Part shown: piece by piece, positions 1 to 9,633 of the stretch
Layout of the letters: every line of letters begins with the position of its first letter
How positions within the stretch are numbered: position 1 is the stretch's first letter
Assembly: GCA_964030785.1 (NCBI GenBank)
Contig: OZ034966.1
Location: 1,124,501-1,188,500 of the forward strand
DNA: 64,000 bases
DNA from: Siderastrea siderea
Lineage: Eukaryota > Cnidaria > Anthozoa > Scleractinia > Rhizangiidae
Direction: 5' to 3'
The notes under the pieces: generated by a model
Database searches by the model: none
Seen by the model: the letters and a program-made list of their open reading frames with translations, nothing else
What the model was told of the DNA's origin: nothing
Position numbers and translations under genes: made by a program

Positions 1-590
1 TTGCTGTTGAGGGCTTGCGCCAATCGATTGAAGAGGGCCTCCATACGTTCACCTCCTTGACGCCATTCTCGTGCTTGTAAACCCCAGCCGTGAAAGTTGT
101 TGTGGAGCCTGTTGGAGCCAATGGTGAAGTAGAGGCGATCTTGATCGTTGAGGTCAGGCGTGGTGGCTAACACTTAATTCACCGCTCGACGTAGGCCATC
201 TTGTAGGGCTTCTGTGATGTTTTGATCTGGAATCAAGTTCCCCGTTTGGCGTAAACGGGTGTTGAAATGACGTTCACGAACACCCATTCGACTACTTAAT
301 CGATCGACTTAATTCTCCACTTGAAACTCGAAAGCGCCCTCCGCACTGGCATCCAAACCTCCTGCTCCACTTTGTTGAAGGAGGTTGGTTTGAAATTGTT
401 GTGGGCGTTCGAAGCGATCCAACGCCTCTTGACAGAGGTCATCCTCGTCACTGCAAGCCATCTCTTCAGGAGATAACAGGTTTGTCTCTTCTTCTTTCTC
501 AGAGTCCGAGGTGTTCAGGCCTAGCAATTCAATCACCTCATGGTGGGCGAGGCCACTGGGCCCCGCCTCCTCCTCTTGGTGAGAGGACAT
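1..590 (-). pseudogene. Polinton DNA polymerase B, amino end (left arm, broken, cut by window edge)
   Basis: Mirror copy of 9634-10223. Starting from an ATG at 588-590, a 93-codon acidic frame ends in TAA at 309-311. The same frame continues through a second short open stretch to another TAA near 174-176, then into sequence identical to the beginning of the polymerase body, which leaves the window at base 1. Both stops are identical to those of the right arm, so the breaks predate the duplication or were homogenised by gene conversion. Whether the rest of the polymerase exists to the left cannot be seen. Confidence 0.75.
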
Positions 591-809
591 GATCAGATGA
601 ACTAGCTGGAGGTCAGTGCTCGTTTTTTATAGAGAAACAAAGGGTCACGTGGGAGGGTGATGAACCAATGAGAGGGAGTCATCCTATGGTCCTCAGGAGG
701 GGGTGGGAGGACTCCCCCTCCCCCCCTCCTTAGATGGCCCATCAGGCTTTGCGGGGAACGAATTGAGAGACTATAAAACAGATCGAACCTCGGGGTGAGT
801 CATCCCAAG
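591..809. promoter_or_regulatory. Divergent promoter between polymerase and gene a (left arm)
   Basis: Two TATA boxes point away from each other: TTTTATA at 625-631 (minus strand, toward the polymerase ATG at 590) and TATAAAA at 772-778 (plus strand, toward the gene a ATG at 810). Between them is a C/G-rich run near 700-730. A CACGTG E-box-like motif occurs near 645-650. The compact 30-40 bp TATA-to-ATG spacing resembles viral promoters. Confidence 0.7.
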
Positions 810-1256
810 ATGGCCTCTTGTCCAGAGAAGTTGTTAGAAGAATTCGAAGAATTCCAAGTGGAAGAAATTTTATCAGAAATCAAGAAGGAGTGGGTGCTTG
901 ACCCAGGAGTCAGTGAGTTTGGGGAGCTGTTGGAGGAGGAGAGAAAGAGACTGAGACGAGCAGCCCAGGCAGCCCAGGCAGCCCAGGCAGCCCAGGCAGC
1001 CCGAGCCACCTACGTACGTCAGCATTGGACCCCGGGTTGTTATCCGCAGTTGACCTGCGAGTGGTTTGTGGAGGGCCTTGATTACTGTTGGACCAATTGG
1101 CACCACCAATTCAAGCGCCCTCTCACACCCCCACCAGCACCGCCGCCATCTCCTAATGCCTCACGTAAAACGCGTCCAACAATGCTGTCGTTGCACGTGC
1201 CACCGACGCCCCACCACCACCATGACGACGACGTACCCACCAAGCCACGACGATGA
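810..1256 (+). CDS. Gene a (left arm): acidic/basic putative regulator, Polinton-associated
   Basis: Unrecognised 148-residue protein. The ATG at 810 is the first one after the TATA box at 772. Residues 5-40 are acidic and rich in Leu/Phe (PEKLLEEFEEFQVEEI), followed by a charged LLEEERKRLRR stretch, an Ala-Gln repeat (four GCCCAGGCA-type units, fewer in the right-arm copy), a Trp/Cys-containing middle, a proline-rich segment and a His/Asp-rich tail. The amino end resembles that of gene b (EKLLNEFGSFELDLE), so a and b look like duplicates. A second frame overlaps its 3' part. A regulatory or transactivating role is inferred only from composition and from the family resemblance to genes b and c. 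Confidence 0.55.
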   Translation: MASCPEKLLEEFEEFQVEEILSEIKKEWVLDPGVSEFGELLEEERKRLRRAAQAAQAAQAAQAARATYVRQHWTPGCYPQLTCEWFVEGLDYCWTNWHHQFKRPLTPPPAPPPSPNASRKTRPTMLSLHVPPTPHHHHDDDVPTKPRR

Positions 1257-1467
1257 CTCCCACGACAACGACGTTGACTTTAACGACGACGACGACGAAG
1301 TCGCGGAGATCCTAGTCAAAGAAAAGCGACGACTGGAACTGAAACGGGCCAGCCAAGCCAGGTACCGGGCCAGGCATCCCGACGTAATAGCCGCCACGCA
1401 AGAACGGTGGAATGACCCCAGAGACTATAAAAAAGATCGAACCTCGGGGTGGGTCATCTCATCATGA
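1066..1467 (+). other. Overlapping open frame with RYRARHPD basic motif (possible second exon or frame of gene a, left arm)
   Basis: This frame overlaps gene a by about 190 bases and extends 210 bases past its stop. Its last third encodes an Asp-rich run, then a basic helix-like segment containing SQARYRARHPDVIAATQERW. The core RYRARHPD is the same as in the five tandem repeats of gene c. That conservation suggests the segment is really translated, perhaps by splicing or frameshifting from gene a, because no promoter lies directly in front of it. It ends at 1467, overlapping the ATG of gene b. Confidence 0.45.
1421..1463 (+). promoter_or_regulatory. Gene b promoter and leader (left arm), copy of the gene a cassette
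   Basis: GAGACTATAAAA, then GATCGAACCTCGGGGTG and GTCATC, lead into the ATG at 1464. The same string, with only a few changes, precedes gene a at 768-809. TATA is at 1426-1433. The shared leader shows that promoter and 5' end were duplicated together. Confidence 0.75.
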
Positions 1468-1670
1468 ATCCAGAGCAGGAAAAATTATTAAATGAGTTTG
1501 GGTCCTTTGAGCTCGATCTGGAACCCTCCCCCCTTCTTGATTCTCCCATAATCCTTTGCGATCCACTCAGTATAAAACCCTTAGAAGAGTTCAAAGTCCA
1601 AACAGTGATGTACAAGTTAGGTGCACTCCACATTTTCTTGAGTTGTCATTTTCTTGACTGGACTTGTTAA
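1464..1670 (+). CDS. Gene b (left arm): small acidic protein, gene a paralogue
   Basis: 68 residues from the ATG at 1464. The amino half is acidic and Leu/Phe-rich (EQEKLLNEFGSFELDLEPS), matching the start of gene a. The carboxy end is hydrophobic with Cys and Trp (CHFLDWTC) and could be read-through of a spliced first exon. Function unknown. The tight TATA-leader-ATG arrangement supports expression; the short length suggests a further exon that I cannot place. Confidence 0.45.
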   Translation: MNPEQEKLLNEFGSFELDLEPSPLLDSPIILCDPLSIKPLEEFKVQTVMYKLGALHIFLSCHFLDWTC

Positions 1671-2182
1671 TTTGTTGTGAAGATTCTTGCTTGGTTTTAT
1701 AGAGGAAGCGATCCCATCGGGATTCAATAAGCGATGATTCTTTTAGGTCCACTTGGTATCAGAAAGTGAATGGTGGGGTACAACCCTCCCCCTATTTGAT
1801 CAACCAATGCACCCAACAAAAGAGAAAAAAAAACTGAAGTCTCAGCCCACAAAAGCCTTAATGGGCAGGGGTCTTCTCTAATTGAGCTAGCCAGCAGTAC
1901 TCCCCATTGGGTCGGAGCTCACGATCCCAGTTCTCCAGAGAGCCTAGCCTGCTGGTTAGCAGTCTTTTTTCTGACCTGATCCTAGTCAATGGTCATATCC
2001 TGAGACCTGAGCCTGCAATCTTTATCGGTCAACAGTTTTTTCTTTTAGACCGGACCCGGCAACCCTACCGGGCAGCATAGGGTCATTCCCGCCACATGGG
2101 AGCTTGTCAAAATTTAAAAAAAGAGAAGCTAAACGAAATATGCGAGTCTACATTCCCTTCAGGTCAGCAGAGTCACGTGTTC

Positions 2183-2218
<36 letters not shown>

Positions 2219-3165
2219 TATTATCCCATTGACTCCTACACCGGCCAAAACCAGCCGTGCCGCGCGCATGTTCCGCGTGGAGGACACTTTATCCCCTACC
2301 TCCCCACTAGGTATTTTTTTGTCCTCAAAAGCTGTCAATTGTTTAAGAGACATATAATGCCGACCGGTCCTAGATGTTCAAGGTGTAATTTTTCCCCTCT
2401 TAAAATTTCGATAGTTCTATTTTGGATCTCAAAATAGAAAGAATACACCTCGAGGAACAACCGAGCGCTGAAAACGAGGACATGGAGCTCTTTAATGTGG
2501 CGAAAATCCCTTTCGCGTTGAGATTCTTTCGATTTGCAAAAGACAACCTAAAGTTTGCTCAAAACTTTAAACCGAACCGGGGCCTTCAAATAGAGTTTAA
2601 AAGACCTGGGTAAGCGCTACAGTCCGGTAAATGTTGTTTTTGAATGTTGATTTGCTTTTTAAAAATTGTTTAACTGATCGTTTGATCCGGATTTCTATAA
2701 GTTTTCTCATTTGCTCGCAGAGCCGCTTCACTCGCGATAAAAATTCCACCACCGACAGAACTGAAGTGTCTGCAAAAATTACATGCGTGTTTTTTACGCA
2801 CGCAAGAAAATCGAAATTTGTTTGCTTCTAAAAGCAAATGTATTGTTTATATGAATAAAATTTTTGGCTGGAAAAGTTTTCTGTAGACTATTCTGTTTGT
2901 TTTCAGTGATAGTTGGGTTCAGGAAGCAATTTTTGCAAACACACTTTTATTTGCATATGCAGGTTGAAATTCGTTTCATGCATGTGCAGAAAATTTTAGC
3001 AATTGGGGAGCTTGTAATGTTTAGTTATCTACTGCGCATTCGGGTTGTTTTTTCTGCTCTTGACAGAATTTAATTTGTGTGGAACACGCAAAAAACACGC
3101 AGGAGTCAATGGGTTATTATTATTACAACACCTCCAATTGAAATTACATTTGAAATTGTAAAACA
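1671..3165. other. No gene seen; ATT microsatellite (left arm)
   Basis: About 1.5 kb between the convergent genes b and c. It holds an ATT-type microsatellite at about 2184-2224 (two units longer than in the right arm) and A/T-rich DNA. Open frames here are short, have no conserved features, and are not supported. Confidence 0.6.
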
Positions 3166-3204
3166 TTTATTGAGCATGAGTTGTTGTTGTTTCACAATAA
3201 TAGT

Positions 3205-3943
3205 TCATGGCAAAAGGTTCGAGTCGAAATTGTCAATCACATCATTCCATACATTCTCCCATTCATTATTATTAAAGTCTTCAATGAAGTCCGTGAAATC
3301 AAAATCGTTCTCGAAACTTTCCAGTTCTGTTTGTAAATCTAATTCTTCGATTAATTTGTCTAACCACTCATTTGCATCGGTGTCCCAGACATGTTCTTTC
3401 ATGGGTTCAAGTTCCGGCATACACTCCTCCATTAGTTGTTGAAAGGGAGTCAGACTGGGTTCAGGACCCAACGAACTGCAAAAGCTTTCCAAATAGTCCA
3501 AAAGGTTTTCCGTTGGAGGAGGAGGTGTCTTCAAACAATCCGTCAGAACAACAGTGAGTTGTTTGAACCCCAAGGCTTTCACTTTACACTGGGTTTCTCT
3601 TTTTTGTTTTCGCTTCTCTTGAAACCTTTGATAAGCTTCTCGGCGCTTCTCACGAATTGTGTCAGGGTGTCTTGCCCGGTATCGTCTCTTTTGCTCGCGA
3701 ATTGTGTCAGGGTGTCTTGCGCGGTACCGTGTCTTTTGCTCGCGAATTGTGTCAGGGTGTCTTGCACGGTACCGTGTCTTTTGCTCGCGAATTGTGTCAG
3801 GGTGTCTTGCCCGGTACCGTCTCTTTTGCTCGCGAATTGTGTCAGGGTGTCTTGCCCGGTTCCGTTTCGTTTGGAGCCGTTTGTTTTCGACGATTTTTTA
3901 ACAAATAGTCACGCGAGGGTTTCATTTCTCTGCTTTCGCTCAT
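3205..3943 (-). CDS. Gene c (left arm): basic 15-residue repeats plus acidic tail, putative transcription activator
   Basis: Mirror copy of 6307-7045, essentially identical, including the frame break between the first ATG (3941-3943) and the repeat frame. See the right-arm entry for the domain description. A polyadenylation signal lies at 3166-3171 on this strand and a TATA box at 3990-3996. It converges on genes a and b of this arm. Confidence 0.5.
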
Positions 3944-3989
3944 AAACTGCCAGATTCACGATCGTACAAAACCCCACCTGCCTTTGCTT

Positions 3990-4174
3990 TTTTATATCCT
4001 AAACGTCCAGGCACGTTTAGGCAAAGACAAGGCCCCGTTCAGGCACACTTTGGGCACAGCTTAGACACGCTTGGGCACCGTTCAGGCACTGTTCGGGTAC
4101 AGTTTAGGCACGATTTTGTGAATGGTTTAGGTACAGCTTAGGCCCAATTTAGGAACAGTTAGGCATGTTTTTGT
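3990..4174 (-). promoter_or_regulatory. Gene c promoter with 11-bp repeat array (left arm)
   Basis: TATA box at 3990-3996 followed upstream by 4004-4174, a run of degenerate repeats. On the plus strand they read as variants of GTTYAGGCAC, mostly spaced 10-12 bp. Mirror copy of 6076-6260. Confidence 0.65.
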
Positions 4175-4633
4175 GCCAACCACAGGGTGAAGCTCACAAT
4201 GGTTGTTTAATATTTACACGGGCAAAGCGATCGGTTTACGGTTTGGGCAAATGGTAAACAAATTTCCGTATTGGGAAATTCCTTTCGGGACTGGTGCTTG
4301 CCATTTGCAGAAATCCTTATCACTTACGAAAAAATTTGCACAACAGAGACGGCTAACGAAAACAAAAGCTTTAATTAACAAAAGAACGACTCTGCACGTG
4401 CGTTATTTTTGGTATATTTCTTTGCCGTTCTGTGCACAAATACAACTTGAAATGACCAACTTCAAAGTTTTGTGTAGAACGCGAACACACGGCGGTGAAA
4501 TTTCGTTTTTATAATAATAATAACTTTATTTTCGTGTCAAGTGATCCAGCACTCCATAAAGAAAGGGTGTTAAGATTGGGTATCCATAACTAATTTTCGA
4601 AATAATTTCTTCCTGAATTGAAACATTGCCCTT
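4175..4633. other. Inner end of left palindrome arm, no gene seen
   Basis: A/T-rich sequence including a short ATA microsatellite at about 4513-4524. It ends where mirror identity stops at 4633. No conserved reading frame or RNA gene is apparent. Confidence 0.6.
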
Positions 4634-5616
4634 ATGGATGGGTATAGGGTAAGTAATGACAAGTTGAGGACAGTTATTGAACATTTTTTTTATTTTTAAA
4701 TCAAAGCATTGTGAGTCAAGGCTTCTGTGAGTCAAGAAAAGAAGAATTACAAATGGTGTAAATGAAGCAATGTGAAAAAAAAATGAATTTTAAAATTAAA
4801 CATTGGTGACTTTTCCAACAACAACAAACTTGGTGTCCATGTTTTGCCACGCTGTATTGGCGCGTTGCAAACGTTCTTATATTTGTTGTTTTTTAGTGTC
4901 ACTGTTGGGTGGTTAGAGGAGGGGGGTACCTCACGACACCAGTCACCATAGCAACAGTGTCAAAAAAAATTGGAAAAGTACTGGCACGCTCCTTGGAAAG
5001 CGCGGACCATATTTGGATGGTTAGAGGAGGTGGGTACCACTTTGGAATACGCAAGGGATGCTGAAAAAAAAATAGAGGAGAAAATAGGGGGTGGGGGTAC
5101 CCCCTCCTTCATTACGGGTCAACCAGGTATCTTGGTGGACATGACAGGTGTCGCGCATCCTTCATTACGGGTCAACCAGGTATCTTGGTGGACATGACAG
5201 GTGTCACGCAACCGATCTCCAGGAAGCGGGTGACTCACGCGATGTCTGTCACGTCATACCTTTCATGGGGCGAGGCCTGTCACGTGGCAATAAATGAAGG
5301 GGTACCCCTTGAGTACGAGCACGTGTAGCTCTGAGGAACTGAGCAGAGCACGCATGGAAAACTCATTATGACAAAATGTCTCAAACGGAAATTGGTGTTC
5401 CATTTGTTTGAACCTCATCTTTGATACCAGTTTCAGGCTCTCGCGATCATTTTCTGTCCCAACACAATTAATTAGGGAACTTAAGCAAACACGACAGCAA
5501 CGGGAAGAAAAACGTCACTTTTAAAATGATTTTCACAATCTTTTAAACTTCTTAGCGATTATTTCGACTCGTTTAACCTGTCTAATGTAGTCGAATTATC
5601 TAGGAACTGATGTTGA
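4634..5616. other. Unique central spacer of the palindrome
   Basis: 983 bp not shared between the arms. It contains a 54-bp direct repeat (5105-5212), two related TGGTTAGAGGAGG blocks near 4910 and 5017, several GGTACC sites and an A/T-rich right half. No convincing gene. If the palindrome is a head-to-head junction of two elements, this spacer is the junction sequence. Confidence 0.8.
5105..5212. repeat. 54-bp tandem direct repeat, two units
   Basis: Units 5105-5158 and 5159-5212 are nearly identical; each contains CATTACGGGTCAACCAGG and CATGACAGGTGTC. Located near the centre of the spacer. Confidence 0.85.
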
Positions 5617-6075
5617 AAGGGCAATGTTTCAATTCAGGAAGAAATTATTTCGAAAATTAGTTATGGATACCCAATCTTAACACCCTTTCTTTATGGAGTG
5701 CTGGATCACTTGACACGAAAATAAAGTTATTATTATTATAAAAACGAAATTTCACCGCCGTGTGTTCGCGTTCTACACAAAACTTTGAAGTTGGTCATTT
5801 CAAGTTGTATTTGTGCACAGAACGGCAAAGAAATATACCAAAAATAACGCACGTGCAGAGTCGTTCTTTTGTTAATTAAAGCTTTTGTTTTCGTTAGCCG
5901 TCTCTGTTGTGCAAATTTTTTCGTAAGTGATAAGGATTTCTGCAAATGGCAAGCACCAGTCCCGAAAGGAATTTCCCAATACGGAAATTTGTTTACCATT
6001 TGCCCAAACCGTAAACCGATCGCTTTGCCCGTGTAAATATTAAACAACCATTGTGAGCTTCACCCTGTGGTTGGC

Positions 6076-6246
6076 ACAAAAACATGCCTAACTGTTCCTA
6101 AATTGGGCCTAAGCTGTACCTAAACCATTCACAAAATCGTGCCTAAACTGTACCCGAACAGTGCCTGAACGGTGCCCAAGCGTGTCTAAACTGTGCCCAA
6201 AGTGTGCCTGAACGGGGCCTTGTCTTTGCCTAAACGTGCCTGGACG
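6076..6246 (+). promoter_or_regulatory. Array of about 14 degenerate 11-bp repeats upstream of gene c (right arm)
   Basis: Variants of GTGCCTAAACT recur, for example GTACCTAAACC, GTGCCTAAACT, GTACCCGAACA, GTGCCTGAACG, GTGCCCAAGCG, GTGTCTAAACT and GTGCCCAAAGT. The middle of the array is an almost perfect 10-11 bp tandem, close to one DNA helical turn. It ends 8 bp before the TATA box of gene c. This is what a multi-site operator or enhancer bound on one DNA face would look like. The binding protein is not known; gene c itself, with five tandem basic repeats, is the obvious candidate. Confidence 0.7.
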
Positions 6247-6253
6247 TTTAGGA

Positions 6254-6260
6254 TATAAAA
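6254..6260 (+). promoter_or_regulatory. TATA box of gene c (right arm)
   Basis: TATAAAA inside GGATATAAAAAAGC, 47 bp before the ATG at 6307 and directly after the 11-bp repeat array. Confidence 0.7.
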
Positions 6261-6306
6261 AAGCAAAGGCAGGTGGGGTTTTGTACGATCGTGAATCTGG
6301 CAGTTT

Positions 6307-7045
6307 ATGAGCGAAAGCAGAGAAATGAAACCCTCGCGTGACTATTTGTTAAAAAATCGTCGAAAACAAACGGCTCCAAACGAAACGGAACCGGGCAAGA
6401 CACCCTGACACAATTCGCGAGCAAAAGAGACGGTACCGGGCAAGACACCCTGACACAATTCGCGAGCAAAAGACACGGTACCGTGCAAGACACCCTGACA
6501 CAATTCGCGAGCAAAAGACACGGTACCGCGCAAGACACCCTGACACAATTCGCGAGCAAAAGAGACGATACCGGGCAAGACACCCTGACACAATTCGTGA
6601 GAAGCGCCGAGAAGCTTATCAAAGGTTTCAAGAGAAGCGAAAACAAAAAAGAGAAACCCAGTGTAAAGTGAAAGCCTTGGGGTTCAAACAACTCACTGTT
6701 GTTCTGACGGATTGTTTGAAGACACCTCCTCCTCCAACGGAAAACCTTTTGGACTATTTGGAAAGCTTTTGCAGTTCGTTGGGTCCTGAACCCAGTCTGA
6801 CTCCCTTTCAACAACTAATGGAGGAGTGTATGCCGGAACTTGAACCCATGAAAGAACATGTCTGGGACACCGATGCAAATGAGTGGTTAGACAAATTAAT
6901 CGAAGAATTAGATTTACAAACAGAACTGGAAAGTTTCGAGAACGATTTTGATTTCACGGACTTCATTGAAGACTTTAATAATAATGAATGGGAGAATGTA
7001 TGGAATGATGTGATTGACAATTTCGACTCGAACCTTTTGCCATGA
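6307..7045 (+). CDS. Gene c (right arm): five basic 15-residue repeats plus acidic/aromatic tail, putative transcription activator
   Basis: The long frame (about 6348-7045) encodes five 15-residue repeats with core RYRARHPDTIREQKR, from exact 45-bp DNA units at 6391-6615. A basic Arg/Lys/Gln linker follows, then about 125 residues that are strongly acidic and studded with Phe, Trp and Leu, ending near DNFDSNLLP. Basic repeats plus an acidic aromatic tail is the classic composition of a DNA-binding activator; no known family was recognised. The only ATG behind the TATA box (6307) opens a neighbouring frame that stops after 33 codons, so a one-base frame break, a splice or a non-ATG start is needed. 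The left-arm copy has the same break. AATAAA lies at 7079-7084. Confidence 0.6.
6391..6615 (+). repeat. 45-bp coding tandem repeat, five units
   Basis: Units start at 6391, 6436, 6481, 6526 and 6571 and differ at only a few positions. Length is a multiple of three, so the protein repeat stays in frame; a second frame is also open across it. Mirror copy at about 3635-3859. Confidence 0.95.
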
Positions 7046-7078
7046 ACTATTATTGTGAAACAACAACAACTCATGCTC

Positions 7079-7084
7079 AATAAA
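7079..7084 (+). terminator. Polyadenylation signal of gene c
   Basis: AATAAA 34 bp after the gene c stop codon, in an A/T-rich context. Confidence 0.6.
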
Positions 7085-8571
7085 TGTTTTACAATTTCAA
7101 ATGTAATTTCAATTGGAGGTGTTGTAATAATAATAACCCATTGACTCCTGCGTGTTTTTTGCGTGTTCCACACAAATTAAATTCTGTCAAGAGCAGAAAA
7201 AACAACCCGAATGCGCAGTAGATAACTAAACATTACAAGCTCCCCAATTGCTAAAATTTTCTGCACATGCATGAAACGAATTTCAACCTGCATATGCAAA
7301 TAAAAGTGTGTTTGCAAAAATTGCTTCCTGAACCCAACTATCACTGAAAACAAACAGAATAGTCTACAGAAAACTTTTCCAGCCAAAAATTTTATTCATA
7401 TAAACAATACATTTGCTTTTAGAAGCAAACAAATTTCGATTTTCTTGCGTGCGTAAAAAACACGCATGTAATTTTTGCAGACACTTCAGTTCTGTCGGTG
7501 GTGGAATTTTTATCGCGAGTGAAGCGGCTCTGCGAGCAAATGAGAAAACTTATAGAAATCCGGATCAAACGATCAGTTAAACAATTTTTAAAAAGCAAAT
7601 CAACATTCAAAAACAACATTTACCGGACTGTAGCGCTTACCCAGGTCTTTTAAACTCTATTTGAAGGCCCCGGTTCGGTTTAAAGTTTTGAGCAAACTTT
7701 AGGTTGTCTTTTGCAAATCGAAAGAATCTCAACGCGAAAGGGATTTTCGCCACATTAAAGAGCTCCATGTCCTCGTTTTCAGCGCTCGGTTGTTCCTCGA
7801 GGTGTATTCTTTCTATTTTGAGATCCAAAATAGAACTATCGAAATTTTAAGAGGGGAAAAATTACACCTTGAACATCTAGGACCGGTCGGCATTATATGT
7901 CTCTTAAACAATTGACAGCTTTTGAGGACAAAAAAATACCTAGTGGGGAGGTAGGGGATAAAGTGTCCTCCACGCGGAACATGCGCGCGGCACGGCTGGT
8001 TTTGGCCGGTGTAGGAGTCAATGGGATAATAATAGTAATAATAATAATAATAATAATAATAGAACACGTGACTCTGCTGACCTGAAGGGAATGTAGACTC
8101 GCATATTTCGTTTAGCTTCTCTTTTTTTAAATTTTGACAAGCTCCCATGTGGCGGGAATGACCCTATGCTGCCCGGTAGGGTTGCCGGGTCCGGTCTAAA
8201 AGAAAAAACTGTTGACCGATAAAGATTGCAGGCTCAGGTCTCAGGATATGACCATTGACTAGGATCAGGTCAGAAAAAAGACTGCTAACCAGCAGGCTAG
8301 GCTCTCTGGAGAACTGGGATCGTGAGCTCCGACCCAATGGGGAGTACTGCTGGCTAGCTCAATTAGAGAAGACCCCTGCCCATTAAGGCTTTTGTGGGCT
8401 GAGACTTCAGTTTTTTTCTCTTTTGTTGGGTGCATTGGTTGATCAAATAGGGGGAGGGTTGTACCCCACCATTCACTTTCTGATACCAAGTGGACCTAAA
8501 AGAATCATCGCTTATTGAATCCCGATGGGATCGCTTCCTCTATAAAACCAAGCAAGAATCTTCACAACAAG
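7085..8571. other. No gene seen; ATT/TAA microsatellite (right arm)
   Basis: Mirror of 1671-3165. Contains the TAA-type microsatellite at about 8027-8062. No supported gene. Confidence 0.6.
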
Positions 8572-8778
8572 TTAACAAGTCCAGTCAAGAAAATGACAAC
8601 TCAAGAAAATGTGGAGTGCACCTAACTTGTACATCACTGTTTGGACTTTGAACTCTTCTAAGGGTTTTATACTGAGTGGATCGCAAAGGATTATGGGAGA
8701 ATCAAGAAGGGGGGAGGGTTCCAGATCGAGCTCAAAGGACCCAAACTCATTTAATAATTTTTCCTGCTCTGGATTCAT
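8572..8778 (-). CDS. Gene b (right arm): small acidic protein
   Basis: Identical in protein sequence to the left-arm gene b (1464-1670): 68 residues, acidic Leu/Phe-rich start and a hydrophobic Cys/Trp end. TATA box at 8809-8816 on this strand with the same conserved leader. Converges with gene c. Confidence 0.45.
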   Translation of the reverse strand: MNPEQEKLLNEFGSFELDLEPSPLLDSPIILCDPLSIKPLEEFKVQTVMYKLGALHIFLSCHFLDWTC

Positions 8779-9176
8779 GATGAGATGACCCACCCCGAGG
8801 TTCGATCTTTTTTATAGTCTCTGGGGTCATTCCACCGTTCTTGCGTGGCGGCTATTACGTCGGGATGCCTGGCCCGGTACCTGGCTTGGCTGGCCCGTTT
8901 CAGTTCCAGTCGTCGCTTTTCTTTGACTAGGATCTCCGCGACTTCGTCGTCGTCGTCGTTAAAGTCAACGTCGTTGTCGTGGGAGTCATCGTCGTCGCTT
9001 GGTGGGTACGTCGTCGTCATGGTGGTGGTGGGGCGTCGGTGGCACGTGCAACGACAGCATTGTTGGACGCGTTTTACGTGAGGCATTAGGAGATGGCGGC
9101 GGTGCTGGTGGGGGTGTGAGAGGGCGCTTGAATTGGTGGTGCCAATTGGTCCAACAGTAATCAAGGCCCTCCACAA
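8775..9176 (-). other. Overlapping open frame with RYRARHPD motif (right arm)
   Basis: Mirror of 1066-1467 with one substitution in the acidic run (Asp for His). It keeps the basic RYRARHPDVIAATQERW segment shared with the gene c repeats. Preservation in both arms is expected from recent duplication, so it is weak evidence on its own. Confidence 0.45.
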
Positions 9177-9414
9177 ACCACTCGCAGGTCAACTGCGGAT
9201 AACGACCCGGGGTCCAATGCTGACGTACGTAGGTGGCTCGGGCTTCCTGGGCTGCCTGGGCTGCTCGTCTCAGTCTCTTTCTCTCCTCCTCCAACAGCTC
9301 CCCAAACTCACTGACTCCTGGGTCAAGCACCCACTCCTTCTTGATTTCTGATAAAATTTCTTCCACTTGGAATTCTTCGAATTCTTCTAACAACTTCTCT
9401 GGACAAGAGGCCAT
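8986..9414 (-). CDS. Gene a (right arm): acidic/basic putative regulator
   Basis: 142-residue counterpart of 810-1256 starting at the ATG at 9412-9414. It has six fewer residues in the Ala-Gln repeat and a few substitutions (Arg for Cys after TPG, Arg for Pro near the end). TATA box at 9446-9452. Domain composition and uncertainty as for the left copy. Confidence 0.55.
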   Translation of the reverse strand: MASCPEKLLEEFEEFQVEEILSEIKKEWVLDPGVSEFGELLEEERKRLRRAAQAAQEARATYVRQHWTPGRYPQLTCEWFVEGLDYCWTNWHHQFKRPLTPPPAPPPSPNASRKTRPTMLSLHVPPTPHHHHDDDVPTKRRR

Positions 9415-9633
9415 CTTGGGATGACTCACCCCGAGGTTCGATCTGTTTTATAGTCTCTCAATTCGTTCCCCGCAAAGCCTGATGGGCCATCTAAGGAGGG
9501 GGGGAGGGGGAGTCCCCCCACCCCCTCCTGAGGACCATAGGATGACTCCCTCTCATTGGTTCATCACCCTCCCACGTGACCCTTTGTTTCTCTATAAAAA
9601 ACGAGCACTGACCTCCAGCTAGTTCATCTGATC
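9415..9633. promoter_or_regulatory. Divergent promoter between gene a and polymerase (right arm)
   Basis: TATA boxes at 9446-9452 (minus, gene a) and 9593-9599 (plus, polymerase; ATG at 9634). A CACGTG-containing stretch and an ATTGGTT (inverted CCAAT) motif near 9555 lie between. Mirror of 591-809. Confidence 0.7.

Noticed and set aside
3372..3945. Open frames antisense to gene c
   Set aside because: Shadows of the gene c repeats in other frames; no promoter or conserved features.
5736..6047. 103-codon frame at the inner end of each arm
   Set aside because: No TATA box, no recognisable domain, A/T-rich composition; identical in both arms only because the arms are recent duplicates.
6391..6615. 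Five direct 45-bp repeats resembling a CRISPR-like array
   Set aside because: There are no spacers; units abut directly, are a multiple of three and encode a continuous protein repeat in eukaryotic DNA.
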